64,000 nt of DNA from Lantana camara (taxonomy: Eukaryota > Streptophyta > Magnoliopsida > Lamiales > Verbenaceae), in NCBI GenBank assembly GCA_037501455.1, contig CM074857.1:33934001-33998000 (forward strand). Direction: 5' to 3'. The translations under genes and the position numbers were made by a program. Position 1 is the first letter of the stretch, and each line of letters begins with the position of its first letter. The notes under the pieces were generated by a model. The model made no database searches, was not told the DNA's origin, and worked only from the letters and a program-made list of their open reading frames with translations. This document shows, piece by piece, positions 35,720 through 48,975 of this stretch.

Positions 35720-36409
35720 TGTACTATCCTACATCGGTTGGGAAGGAGAACGAAGTCCTTCTTATAAGGTGGATGGAAACCTTACCTTGTGGATACGTTT
35801 TGAGTTGACTGGGTCACCCGATGGTTGGAGAACAAAACTGTGAGGGTATTCCGTTTTATGGGCACCAAAGAGGACAATATCCACATACTGGACTGATCCT
35901 GTTATGCAACTGTCACAGTTGGTATCAGAGCTAGTGCCAGGAAGCTGGTGTGCCAGCGAGGACGCTGGTCCCTCCGGGGGGGGGGGGGGGGGAGAGGGAG
36001 GGAGGGGGGTGGATGTAATATCCCACATTGGTTGGGAAGGAGAACGAAGTCCTCCTTATAAGGGGGATGGAAACCTTACCTTGTGGACGCGTTTTGAGCT
36101 GATTGGGTCACCCGGTGGCTCGAGAACAAAACCGTGAGGGTGTTCAATTTTATGGGCACCAAAGCCGACAATATCCACATACTGGGCCGATCCTATTACG
36201 TAGTTGTCATAGTTGCGGATGTAATATCCCACATCGGTTGGGAAGGAGAACGAAGTCCTCCTTATAAGGGGGATGTAAACCTTACCTTGTGGACGCGTTT
36301 CGAGCTGACTGGGTCACCCGGTAGCTCGAGAACAAAACCGTGAGGGTGTTCTGTTTTATGGGCACCAAAGCGGACAATATCCATATACTGAGTCGATCCT
36401 GTTACGCAT
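35720..36409 (+). mobile_element. TRIM cluster: LTR - internal - LTR - LTR
   Basis: LTRs of about 198 bp starting TGTAATATCCCACATCGG lie at 35720-35917, 36014-36211 and 36220-36409. Between the first two are a PBS (TGGTATCAGAGC at 35920), a short GC-rich interior and a G-rich polypurine tract containing 17 G. There is no coding capacity, as expected for a terminal-repeat retrotransposon in miniature. Between LTR 2 and LTR 3 only GTTGCGGA remains. Confidence 0.85.
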
Positions 36410-36732
36410 GTTCACGTTCATGTTCAGGGACTACTTATCAACACTAAGTATTTAATAGTTATTAAGGTCATTTTTTATAATTTTCTAAATAATAATAATA
36501 ATAATAATAATTATAATAATAATAATAATTTTGACTATTGTAGGCCTATATAGTGCTTAAAAGCCAACATTATTAATAATTAATATATTAAGGGCTATGA
36601 AAATTGTAATTGGATAATAATTGTATTGTTTAGAAATAGAAATTGTTACGTCACTGTACTAGGAGTTTAGGATTTGAAACTTTTATTAGTTTTATTAATT
36701 TGAAACAATGATAAGTAATTGAGATACCATTC
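36410..36732 (+). mobile_element. AT-rich segment, probably part of the 5' LTR of copia I
   Basis: No coding sequence. An (AAT)n microsatellite occupies about 36489-36530. Sequence style and position suggest the same copia LTR as 37816-38169, with the D-LTR fragment and TRIM in between. This assignment is inferred, not shown by alignment. Confidence 0.35.
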
Positions 36733-37060
36733 TGTAATGCCTCCACCCCAAATGCGCTGATTCAGGACCCGGTTTGTTACTCGAGTCGAGCTATTATGAG
36801 TGCGGAGATAACATAATTCTATATTACTCATGTCAAGAAGTACCTTAAACACTAAAAGTTGATCGGAATTCTCACTGGAAAAGTATCAAAATGCGCAACA
36901 ATTTTACGGAGTTCTAAAGTCTACTCTTGACTTGTCGAAACTAAAAATCGTTTGTGCTATCGCGATCGTCTTGTCAAAACGATGAAGATGGTACATAAGT
37001 TTATAAGATTCGGCTAAGAAATGAGGGAGATTGGCATGACTTAAGAAGAGGTTATGTACA

Positions 37061-37108
<48 letters not shown>

Positions 37109-37364
37109 GGTTGTACGTTCATATATATGTATTGCAGCATCTTGAGAGATGAGAACGGAGCTTTGAAGAAATATGAGTTTCTTTACAATTCCTAACCTAT
37201 TTATAGAAATTCTCCACCAATCAAATGCATTCTCTAGTCCAATGTTTGTAGAGAAACTAACAACAAATCCTTGGTTTATAGCTAGTGGGTTTGAAGAAAA
37301 CTAACAACTAAGCCTATTGTTTCAAGCTCATTGTTTTGTAGGTTGATGATTTCAAGCCCACAAG
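36733..37364 (-). mobile_element. Internally deleted fragment of a D-type LTR
   Basis: 36733-36830 matches 6673-6765, then the sequence jumps and 36835-37364 matches 8340-8852, so about 1.6 kb is missing. It ends abruptly in TRIM sequence at 37365. A (TA)n tract is at 37065-37105. Confidence 0.75.
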
Positions 37365-37815
37365 AACAAACTCCTCCTTATAAGGGGGATGGAAACCTTA
37401 CCTTGTGGACACGTTTTGAGCTGACTGGGTCACCTGTTGGCTCGAGAACAAAACCATGAGGGTGTTCCGTTTTATAAGCACCAAAGCGGACAATATCCAC
37501 ATATTGGGCCGATCTTGTGAAGCAGCTATCATATTTGGTATCAGAGCCCGTACCACGAATCTGGTGTGCCAACGAGGATGCTGGTCCCTCCTAAGGCCCG
37601 GGGGGGAGGGGGGGTCGATGTAATATCCCACATGGGTTGGGAAGGAGAACAAAGTCCTCCCTATAAGGGGGATAGAAACCTTACCTTGTGGACGCGTTTT
37701 GAGCTAATTGGGTCACCCAGTGGCTCGAGAACAAAACCATGAGGGTGTTCCGTTTTATGGGCATCAAACGGAGAATATCCACATACTGGGTCGATCCTGT
37801 TATGCAACTGTCACA
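37365..37815 (+). mobile_element. Second TRIM copy, 5' end truncated
   Basis: A partial LTR lacking about the first 30 bp (37365-37540) is followed by a PBS (TGGTATCAGAGCC near 37535), a short interior with a G-rich tract, and a complete second LTR (37619-37815). Confidence 0.8.
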
Positions 37816-38169
37816 ATAGTAGTTAGGATAATTATAATAATTAATAATAATATGATTATTAATTAGTTATACCATATTATCACATTATGTAATTAGATTT
37901 AGAGAAAGAAACGAAAGTCTCTTTCTATCTCTTGAAGTTAAGTTTCATCAGATTAAAAGAGAAGAAACTTCTCTTATTCTCTTTAGACCGGCAGTCGTGA
38001 AGTGTCATTCTTTATTCCAGAGAAAAGAAAAGAAAACTCTCTCAACTCTAACCCGTAGAAAAGATAGAGCTTTTACTTTGAAGATCATGTGTGAATTAGT
38101 TTCACACATTAATTAGGTTTTCCTGGAGAAATTTCTTGATCTCTTATTTCTCATTTCGTGTTTCTTTCA
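37816..38169 (+). mobile_element. 5' LTR of copia I, part before element B
   Basis: The sequence is AT-rich and then purine/pyrimidine-rich LTR-like. It ends at the B target site TTTCA (38165-38169) and continues on the other side of B at 54396-54691, where the copia LTR end (TTTTTCCAACA) is seen. Confidence 0.6.
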
Positions 38170-39007
38170 TGTAACACGCCAGTTTTTCGGCAAGCCAGGT
38201 ACGAGGTAACGTGAGAGTTTAATACAACATTTATGTGATTTAAATGAATCGCATGCCTACGTGTCAACGTGTAACTCTATTTAATTTCGTGCATCTTAGA
38301 ATTATTTAAATTGTTCTTGGATTCAATTGTCCAATAATTGCTTGTTAAGGACCTAATTCTAATTAGGGTGTTTTGGGGCCGTTGTGGCTACCTTGAGCTG
38401 GGGATTCGAATTCGAATTCCAGCTTTAACATTGAGTTCGTTTTCGTCATTCGGATTCAATGAATTAACCTTTTAAGCTTTTAAAGCCATTTGATCACCCT
38501 ACATTTTTAAAATCCGATCCGAATGGACCGGATACTGTTTGACCCTAACCGTATAATCCGACCTGTTTAACACAGCCCCAAAAAGGAGCCAAGTCTTCCT
38601 CCCTCTTTCATTTTTCACGTACAAGCAAGGAAGAAGAGAGAAGAGAAGGATTTTCCCCTTTTGGCCATTAACCCTTGAGCTCGGGATTTTCGAGATCCAA
38701 CCGTCCGATCAACGACCTAAGGTAACCATTGTATTCCTCTTGCTACGTGCTTTAATTCTACGTATATATTATAACTTGAATCCTTGCCTATGTGCTTATT
38801 GGGGAAGATGATGAATAGTGTAGAGGGGTGATTTGATGTGTTCAAGCCCGTTTTACGAGCTCTAACTTGCAAATACGTGATCTAAATGTTATATGCGTCT
38901 TATGGCTTGATTATTGTGTGATTTTGGGGTGTGGTGTGGTGCTTGTGTGTGTTTGGGTGTGTTCTCCGCCATTGGAGGTGAAACTTGGAGTTGCAGTCCG
39001 AGGGGGA

Positions 39008-39129
39008 GTAACGCCTGTTACCCCTTTTGTGCTTTAAATTGTTAACGCCAGTTACCTTGGCTCTTGGAGCACCTGTTTCCGTTAACGCCCATTAACCATT
39101 TTTCCCTTGAAAGTGTTAACCCCCGTTAC
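39008..39129. repeat. Array of four palindromes, GTTAAC-GCCC-GTTAAC type (5' LTR of B)
   Basis: Aligned 14-mers start at 39008, 39042, 39082 and 39116 (34, 40, 34). Copies include GTAACGCCTGTTAC and TTAACGCCCATTAA. It is the same motif as at 3-214 although the two LTRs are otherwise unrelated. Confidence 0.85.
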
Positions 39130-40490
39130 CCTCCCTTTTGACTGGCCTACCATTTTGTTCTTTTATTCATTTCTGTCTCTGTTTTATCCATCGTTACCTA
39201 TACAAATGAACTCCAATTGACATGATATGTGAAATGTAGAAACTAAATTGAGTCTAGAACATCTTCCAATTGGAATCACCTTAATATCATTTCTCATTTG
39301 TGAGTTATAATCATTTTAATTTGGTGTCGCCACTTCACCGGGAATTTGCATTCATCCAACTTCGGGCCTAACCCATTTTCACCTCACTTTGAACCACGAT
39401 TCGAGCCACATACCATTATAATGGTATACTTGTCTAGTTTTATATCCAACAAAACAAACCCAATTCCAACTTCTAGAACTTGAGATATTCCCATTTTTCT
39501 ACAGCATGCGCAATTTCAAAAATTGTCAGCTCTTGTCAAAACTCGCCTAAATCCGTTCTCTTGCTTTCCTTCCACTCCCTCGGAATCCTTACGTGGTTTG
39601 AATGTATGTATACATGATTAATTGATATAATATGATATGTTTGTTTACTTATTTTAATTTTATGGTTTCATTTGATAAGTGTAAACATGACTTGAATGAA
39701 TGAACGTTTAAATGACACATTTGCAACTTTCTTGTATCCTTTGCCTCTCTTATGTATTTTTTAAACTCATGAATGCCCATGATTTGTTGTGATACGTTGT
39801 ATTATGTGTTAGTTGTGGAGTGTTGATATGATTTTGTCGGGAAACAAGCTAATATGCTATAATGTGGCTTAGGTACTTTTATATGAAATGTTAAGTACTC
39901 TCTTGCGTTCTTTCGATGTCCTAAATGAATCCTATTGCCTTTATATTAATTTTATATGTTGTAAACATGTTGCTATGTGTATTATGATCATTGTTTTAAG
40001 GATATGGCTCGATTTTCTATGATTCATGACCGATATGGAACGGATGAACTTCAAACCTTCCTGTATTGTTTGAACTTGAATGATTGATCGTTTATGTACC
40101 GTTGTGACATGATTACCTATCTTATGCACTTTATACCATGAGCATTTTATCGTCTGCATCATAATTGGTTCATATGTAGTCGTGAGTCTCACCAGCACAC
40201 CATGTTGGTTCTTGTACAGTTTTCTCCAGGGCGGAGACGTGTCGGGTTCTTAGGCTTCTTTCAAGTCTTCTTTTCTTCTTGGTATTGTTCGGTAAGGTGT
40301 AAGGTGGGTTTCTCTTCTATTATCTAAAACAACCCTATATACATTCAATGTGCAAAGTTTTAAGTCAAAATTTATATTATATGTATATCGAGTCGTTTTA
40401 TAAGTAAATGACTTCAAATTTAAGCCTCCTGCTATGTTTGAACCCTACCTTATGATTTTGGCGAGATTATGTTATGTTCACGGGCCCAGG

Positions 40491-43400
40491 TGTAACAGCC
40501 CTACTCAGGGCCAAGTCGAGAGAGATAAGTAAGGGGTAACTCAGGAAGCGTTTATAACCTCGTTCCTTATTAATTCCCTTCATGCATTGCATTTTATGTG
40601 ACTTATGTGTTTTTATATGTTATAGTTTAATTAAATGTCCGTAGATTTAATTCTTTTCTCTATTTAACTCGTACCTTGAAACTCTTTTCATAAAATCCTA
40701 GAATTCTAGTATTCATTCCCTTCTAGCACCTTAAACCCCTTCATATGCTTCAAAACCCATTCCTACAGTTTTAGGTTGGAAATTACGAAAATACCCCTAC
40801 AGCTCAAAAATATTCCTACATTTCCCGAAACACTTTCACTACCCAATATTTTAACCAAAAGAATCCTCACATTATTTCGAGGATCGTGATACTCTTCGTA
40901 AACCATAATTCCCATCCTAACTCCCGTAGTATCAAAAACCGGCAAAAACCCTAGCTTATGATTCGATCATCAATAAATCCTTACACATCTACTTTTTGAT
41001 ATTCAAAATTATAACTAAAACGACCCTTAAATTATTTTATGAATTTTCATGCATTTACCGAAAACTCGATTTCACCCATAGCATCTTTTATAAATATTTT
41101 CCTATTTAAAAATCATCATTTTATTTTAAACAATTAACTTTTATTCAATATTCGAAATTATACTTAAAACGATTCTTGAATTTTCCTCTACACTATAATG
41201 ATTTTTCGAAACTCTAAACTTTATCATAGCTTCGTTTATATAATTTTCTCATGATTTTCATCATCTTTAATATTCATAATTTATAAACGAAAAACCTAAA
41301 TATTCCACATTTATAATCAAAACGAGGCTTATTTTTCACTCATTCTTTCATTAATTCACTACTTCAAGATTTTATCCCTCGACTCTTGAATGAATTTTAT
41401 GTTATTTTTACATTTATTTTTATTCAAAATGACATCATCCATGACCACATGATCTTCTAGAAGGATTAACTACATGAATGTAATTTTTCCACATTACTTA
41501 GTTAAACACCTAGCATTTGTTTAACATGTAATTTAACCACATATCCTAATTAATTACCAAGCATTTGTTGAAATATTAGGCAACCACATCTCCTATAGAC
41601 TTTCATAAATTGCTTAAAGACCCCTCATGACTACCTATAAATACCCCCCTCAAGCCTCATTTATACCTCACAAATCAACACACAAAATCACTCTCTTCTC
41701 TCCCAAACTCACGCCACTCCCTCTCTCTCTCTCTAAAGTATGTTTTTCTTCTATTATTTCATGCTTTATATAATGTTCTTAGTATAATAATAGTAGTAGC
41801 ATGCCTAGGATTAATTAAATTATGCTTTAGGAATTTATTTTATGAAATATGTGTATAGTTGTTAGTTAGAGACAATGTGTGTACATTATGGAACTTTATT
41901 TAATTAAATGCATGAATTATGATATGATATAATGTGATTATGTATTTAAATGCTTATGATCTTTTTCATGCCTAGAGTAATTTATTTAGAATTATTTTTC
42001 ATAGAAAGTTCATATATTTCGCTATATTATGCTTTAATCTTATGTTATGAATATGAATGTGATAGAACATGTTACACACCCTCTTTGAATATTCAAATAA
42101 GCTCAAGAACATGTTCATAATGTTCTTGGATGTGTGTGTGTATTTGATTTTGTGTTATAAAGTGTTTAATTCATACGAAATTGAATAGTAAATGTTTTTA
42201 ATAGTAATTTTGACTTTTTGGTCAAAATTAATTAATTATTTTCGAAATTATTATAAAAATAATTATAAAATAGGTTTTGGAATTTTTAAAGAAATATTTT
42301 TCCCAAAATTTCCAAAAATCAATAAACTATGTAATATTTTTCAAAAGATAACCTATATTGTCACATTAAACCTTAAATTTCATTTCAAATCTTACAATTA
42401 GAATTATAATATAGTTAATAAATATTTGATTAGTTAAAGATCCCATAAACCCTGAATTTATTAATAAAATGGGTGAATTTAGGGTTTACCGGGAAATCTT
42501 TAACGCATTACATAATGTGTATTTTCTATAATTATTTTTTGTGCAATTAGTTAGTTAGGAATTAAGAACCTAGTTCTAAGTCAGTAGTAGTTATTACTTT
42601 CAGGTGACAATAGGATCGAAGAGTGGAATCCTCATAATTCCACTTAAATCTCGGTACTCGGTGAGGGTTTAAATCTTTTCAACTGAAATTATGATAAAAT
42701 ACTTTACTTTATTTTCTTGAATTTCCTTTCAAGTTATTCTTCCCTTTATGGAAAAATAATTCTTATTAATTATTCAAAACATATGTTTACCCGAAAGTAC
42801 TTAGTACTTTCTTACCGGTAAATATTCTTATCTTGCAAGTAAAATTATTGTTTTCCTATGGGCCCGGTGGTCTTGGTAGAAGTAGTAGTCCGGGAGGCAC
42901 GGGCCGAGGTCTACTATTATACCAGCCGCCAACTAGATCTTGGTGGTGGTCTAACTGGAGGTTAGTTTTTCCACACCAAGTGACGGGAAAAGGTACGTCC
43001 CTCCCAAATTCATGTATATCGTCACTAGGGGTAGCTCCCTGAGGTGACACCGGAGGAAGAAGGATGGTATTGTTGTATTTCTTTTTATTAAGTAACGACA
43101 TCTTGATCAATGTCATTACGAATAATCTTGGTTTTTAAGGAGTTAAGGTTGGAGAAGCCTAGCTTGCGGAATCAAAATCATTTTCAAAACGGTTCATAGA
43201 TTTTCTAAAAGTATAACCTATATTCCCCCTACTCCTATTTCAAACAAATATGAACCGGATATTATTGTCATATAATTATTTGTTATTATATAGTATATAT
43301 TTCAAACCAAGACTTTCTTGGTCAAAAGACTTTCAAAGCCTTACTTAAAATTTTAACCTCAAACCCCCGTCACTTAGTAATTTTGACTAACCCTCCTACT

Positions 43401-43752
43401 CTTTTAATTCATGATTTCAGGAATCTACACAGCGACGCCTTAGAGGTATCTTGAAGCTTTAAGGTGTTACATTCCAGTTATTAGAGTAATCACGAGTGCA
43501 TGTACATCTCTTAATAAGCACTCTTCTGTGAAGTTAGAACTTTCGTTGTAATTACTTGTCCAACTTAATAATATGTGTTTCGTGATATATTGTCCCCTTT
43601 ATTTGCTCATGTTTATTTTTCTGTTGCATTTAAATTTCATACTCTGCTATGGTATAGTCTTGTCCGTTCGCCGGAGTATTTCTCGAGTGCCAGGCCTCAC
43701 ATCGACTCGGGAAGTACAACGGTGCGGGGTTGTAGTGTTAAGGGGTGCTACA
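40491..43752 (+). mobile_element. A-type solo LTR in the 5' LTR of B
   Basis: The TSD CCAGG is at 40486-40490 and 43753-43757; the empty site is visible in the other B LTR near 53455. It runs TGTAACAGCCC to GGTGCTACA, 3262 bp. TATA box at 41636, donor-like AAAG|GTATG near 41738, late hairpin at 43375-43390 with one arm mismatch. No interior remains. Confidence 0.92.
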
Positions 43753-44252
43753 CCAGGGACTTAGTGTATGTGGCGATCCGGGGAGGCAAGGGCCGACGGG
43801 GATCCCATACACTAGTTCTAACCAAAATTACGATGAAACCGAACTTGTTCAGGAGTTTTGACGAGGAAAGGCTAACCGGGCTTTTGAGGATTCATGTACC
43901 TCACTAGCCACTATGTATGAGGTGGTCGGGTCTTGCAAACCCGTCCACCACGGAGAAAGAAGGTGTATATGTATGATTTTGATCATGATATGTATGTGCA
44001 CGAAAGACATGTATGATAATCAATGAATTATGTTATGAATACACGAGGAGAAGGTTGGAGATTGTGCACGCCCACTCGTCGGGCCATGAACTCTTATGTT
44101 TAATATAAATGAATAGGATAGTTGTAAACCCGTACATGTCTTTCTTTGTCTCACCCACTTGAGAAATCTTCTAAAACTTCATATGGGTTTATAGGTTGCA
44201 TGTATGTGTTTAAATTCTATGATATTTATATACTATACCCGTTTTATACCCA

Positions 44253-44269
44253 CCAGTCTCCTATAGACT
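44253..44269 (+). promoter_or_regulatory. Conserved late-LTR hairpin in element B
   Basis: CAGTCT-CCTAT-AGACTG, followed by AACCC. The same structure is near 53966-53985 in the 3' LTR. Confidence 0.6.
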
Positions 44270-44680
44270 GAACCCGACTTTGTTTTCAGTTCTTTTGTAG
44301 GTTTTGGGAGTGCTAGGCGGGATTTTGGGTCTGTCAAGTCGTGGGGTCAAGTCTGAGTCACACTACACGCATAGTAATTGATTAAGTTATGCATTGAACG
44401 TATGAAATATCATGATTGTACTTTGTGATTTCGGGACTAGGTATTTATGTTAGTTCATCACGTGCTGCTTATGTTGTGACTGAACTTATGATTTGCTTCC
44501 GCACGTGAATTTAATTTTGGTTAATTGCTTATTTTGGTTTCGAAGTTTATCCCCGCCTAGCATAGTGTGTGAGTGGTCTCCCGTTCGCTATGATTCGGAT
44601 TCGGGTACAGACTTCCCATTTCGTAATCGAGTTTGGGTTATAGTGCGGGGGATGTGGCGCCTTCCGTCTGTGGTGCTACA

Positions 44681-47600
44681 TCCTTAAGTGGTATCAGAGC
44701 CCTAGGTTGCAAAACCCGGGCTCTTGTGTCGTGATTGAGTCAGTTTAGGTCATACGGCATAGGAACAACTTGTCAACGTGTGCATTGCATTAACCATGAG
44801 CTTGGGATTGCATCTCTTTCTGAACTTTGTTGAATTAATTGTTGCTTATTGCATTGGATTCGTGCCCTTTGTGTTTAAAATTTAACATAAGCATGCACTA
44901 ATCGCATGCATATATTCTTGAAATAAGTTATAATTTATAGGTATGAAGATAATATCAAACCACGGCCAATCTCTACGACAACAACGGTCTATCATAAGCT
45001 TGATTCTCAGGCATGGAAATGGTAAGGAATGTACCGAGGATTATATATAGGAATCCTAGATTCAAGACCTTCTCCAATTAAGAGATGGCTCGGAGTTAGA
45101 ACCCGAAATTAGAGATCGATGTATAGGGAAAAGCTTATAATTTCTATGGGAGATGGTGAATCCAAGGTGAAGTAAAGAGGGGGTGTATAATGATTACGCC
45201 TTACAAGAATCGACACCTTCGCTCATATTATAAACATTAGTCAACCGGATTTCCTAGGACCATTCATTCAAGAGAGAGGTGAAGAAAGTCTCGAAGGTAC
45301 CTTAGTTCGAGGTTCGGATCATTGAAGAAGCTGTGATGATTAAGAGGACTCAAGGTAAAATCGGTTGATGAGAGATAAGTAACAAGGGACGTAGAGGAGG
45401 AGCTTCCAAGTGAATCAAGTTATTTGAATTTTAGTCCGGGGTAGAAGATTCAAGATATAACAAAGATCGTGAATGGTGAACAATAGGGATCGTCAAGGAA
45501 GAAGTTATGTTTGGATTGTGGGAGAAGAAGAGGTGATTTGTGGTACTTCGGGTTTCGAGTAAGAAAGAGTTTGGTCTGAGGTGCTTCGGATTCGACTAAG
45601 ATGGAAAAACGAGTCGGGAAAAATTAGAGAAAGTCAAGTAACTTGTTAAATACAAGTTCATGGAAGGTGACAAGGTTAAGGACAGGATTTGAGTTCATCT
45701 TCCAAATCCAAGCTGAATTGTCGTGTTGTGAGGTCGAATTTGGAAATATGAAGCAACAAATGGGAACTATAAAGAAAGACAAAGTGTTCTAGAGGGAAAG
45801 TAGGTGCTCAAGTGTGAACAATTGGGGGACGGATCTCTCAACCAATTTGAACTCGAGGGAGATGAAAACCAGGAAACCATGATCAAGGTGATGGCTATGA
45901 GTAGGATTCGGGGTAACGATTAGAAGACCGATTATTGGGGAGAAGTCAAGACACTAAATCCATAGATGTGGAAGACTTTGGATTCAAGAAATTATAACCT
46001 CGGGCCATAGAGATATACAAGTTGATGCACGAAGATTCGTAAACATCTTAAAGACCGTATGAAAAACAAGGAATGATCAACAAGTCAAAGCAAGCTCGTG
46101 ATTAGAGAAACGAGGACAAGTTGCTAAGCTAAAGGCATACCACCAGGGTGACAGGGTCAATACATTCATGGCATGTGCATCATACGACATTTTAAATTAT
46201 TTATTTTCCCTTATTTACATATGTACGTGCATCTCTACTTGATGTGATTGCTCCAACGGGTTGCATATTAAATGGTACGTGCATTGGCATCTTGACCTAA
46301 CATGCATTGTTCAGTGCTTATTTGATAGGAATTCTCCCTAACTCAACCACCATATGCTAATTCGATCGGGCCACATTCGAATTAAGGAATTAAGTGAAAT
46401 TCCGGGCTATAGAAAGTGGGTTGAGAAGGAAGAAATACGGAGGCTCGGGAAAGTAGAACCCGATTTTGGGATACATGAAGGAGGTGGTTATTCCTGCCAA
46501 ATAACTTCAACGTAAGGTGAATAATATCTCCGGACACATTGCTTGACTAGGATCTTTACAACAAGGAAGCTAAGACGAAGAAATTGGGAATCTCATATCC
46601 CATAAGTAATAGAACAAGATCAAGGGATTGGGATAGTAACTTTTAAGGGGGGAGAGCCGACTGGGAGATAAATCGAATTCACGGTTGTGCTCGGATGTGT
46701 TACTTCAAATAGGAACAATGAAAATGCAAGAGTCCCAAACAATGAGATTCTATAAGGAATGGTAAGAGACGAACTATAAGATTGTGGCACTTGACGAATT
46801 TTAAGATCAAAGTGGAAAACTTCAAGACCAGCATGAGGAAATTTTGAGAATAATTTCTAGAAGGGTAAGTGCTTCAGGGTGGACAATGGATATTTGAGGA
46901 AAGCTTGGGATTTCAAATGACAAGACAGGGTAAAAGAGTGATCGATGGTAACTCCTTGAAGAATCAACCTCGGTGTTTTTTTTTTTTTTTTTTTTGGGAA
47001 TTACAAGCTAAATCCTCCAAGAATGAAAAGATTGTATATGGTGTAACTTACTTCATATCTTGGAGACGATGGGATCGTCGAAGAATTTCAAGAATTGGCA
47101 AGGGAAGGTAATGGATAAGGAAAAGCCGATCAAGTCATCATATTCCGTGATGGGCAAAGTGAGCGCCAATTCAATCGTGGGCTTTGGAAGTAGAATAATT
47201 CGGAAAGATCATAACATGAACGAGATGGATTATTGGCTCGTCAATCATTTTTCCACGATGAGCCGAGAACGCTATTAGGGTTTAGGTTTGTGTCCGAATT
47301 TTTAAGCGCAGGCTAGGGTATCCGAGGAAGGGCGAATATGATTGTGATGAAGAATGAGTTGAACGGATTAAGATCAAGTGTGATCTCAAGAGTGGAATTC
47401 CGGACCATGGTATTTAATAAGGATAAGAGAATTAATCATAGGACTTCGGATCGTAGAGTTCGATAAAGAAGAGAAATGGATCAAGGATGGAACCGGGTAG
47501 TTATTATAATATCGACGAGTCGTGGAATCTCAAAGCTTGGCACTATGAGCGGAAGAAACTTCAACAATAAATCAAATGCCAAATCGGATCATTGCGTTAA

Positions 47601-48194
47601 AGAATTCAATGGCGGTGAACGGTAAATTAAAGCATCCATATCATGTGCATCACGCATTCTTCTATTTTATTGTTATGTGTGTGTTGCTTGTTGATTGTTT
47701 AGCGCTTTTGGAGTGAACGAGTCCTTTAGCTACTCGGTGAGACGAGGGTCTTGCCGTGTAACGGTTTCGATAACCGGTCTTTGGAGACCCTGTTTAGAAG
47801 CTAATGACGGTTCAAGAAACCAACTTCAAGCCGTGAAGTTGATGTGGTGATAGAAGACCCATTTGGGATTGGAGAACGAGTGGTGGGAGTTCATTAACTA
47901 GTCCACTCATGATACCGAGTTGTGTGATGGTTTGGATGGATTCAAACGGTGGGAGCTGAATCTTTTAAGACCCTCCTATCGTGCGAGACGTTCAGACTAC
48001 TCATGGTCGGATCAAGTTCATGAGAAGCTTGCAGAGTTTGTTTGAAGCCCCTCAGTGCTTGAAGACCCTTCTCTGGACTAATTCCTGTTGGGATGTCGCG
48101 AACCCCGCGTGGGATGAACACAGAGAGATTTTTCTTAGAGTCCAGTACTCGAGGCAGTGGACCTGAGGATAGGTCCTTCTTAAGGGGGAGAGGT
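44681..48194 (+). mobile_element. Non-coding interior of element B
   Basis: A PBS TGGTATCAGAGCC lies at 44689-44701 and a polypurine tract (AAGGGGGAGAGGT) directly before 48195. In between are only short, unrelated open frames (the longest is 80 codons at 46869-47111, containing a T run at 46978-46995). I recognise no gag, RT or integrase motif on either strand. The sequence is purine-rich (GAAG, AAGAGG) on the plus strand over much of its length, which may mark a long-decayed coding region. Confidence 0.75.
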
Positions 48195-48975
48195 TGTAAC
48201 ACCCCAGTTTTTCAGCAAGCCAGGTACGAGGTAACGTGAGAGTTTAATTTAGTATTTACGTGATTTAAATGAATCGCATGCCTACGTGTCAACGTGTAAC
48301 TCTATTTAATTTCGTGTACCTTAGAATTATTTAAATTGTTCTTGGATTCAATTGTCCAATAATTGCTCGTTAGGGACCTAATTCTAATTAGGGTGTTTTG
48401 GGGCCATTGTGGCTACCTTGAGCTCGGGATTCGAATTCGAATTTTAACTTTAACATTGAGTTTGTTTTGGTAATTCGGATTCAATGAATTAACCTTTTAA
48501 GCTTTTAAAGCCATTTGATCACCCTACCGTTTTAAAATCCGATCCGAATGGACCGGATACTGTTTGACCCTAACTGTATAATCCGACCCGTTTAACTCAG
48601 GCCCAAAAAGGAGCCAAGCCCTCCTCCCTCTTTTATTTTTCACGTACAAGTAAGGAAGAAGAGAGAAGAGAAGGATTTTCCCCTTTTGGCCATGAACCCT
48701 TGAGCTCGGGATTTTCGAGATCCAACCGTCCGATCAACGACCTAAGGTAACCATTGTATTCCTCTCGCTACGTGCTTTAATTCTACGTATATATTATAAC
48801 TTGAATCCTTGCCTATGTGCTTATTGGGGAAGATGATGAATAGTGTAGGGGGGTCGGGATTTGATGTGTTCAAGCCCGTTTTACGAGCTCTAACTTGCAA
48901 ATACGTGATCTAAATATTATATGCGTCTTATGGCTTGATTATTGTATGATTTTGGGGTGTGGTGTGGTGCTTGTG

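Larger units (their letters stand above)
38170..44680 (+). repeat. 5' LTR of B, interrupted by an A-type solo LTR
   Basis: It starts TGTAACACGCC and ends GGTGCTACA. In order: a leader with purine tracts, a donor-like CTAAG|GTAACC (38721), a palindrome array (39008-39129), an acceptor-like TTGTACAG (about 40218), the nested LTR at 40491-43752, the CAGTCT/AGACTG hairpin (44253-44269) and the LTR end. Confidence 0.9.

Noticed and set aside
35904..36137. Glycine-rich open frame
   Set aside because: It comes from the G run of the TRIM polypurine tract.
46869..47111. 80-codon frame in the interior of B
   Set aside because: It contains a phenylalanine run from a T tract, matches no known motif and is close to chance length.
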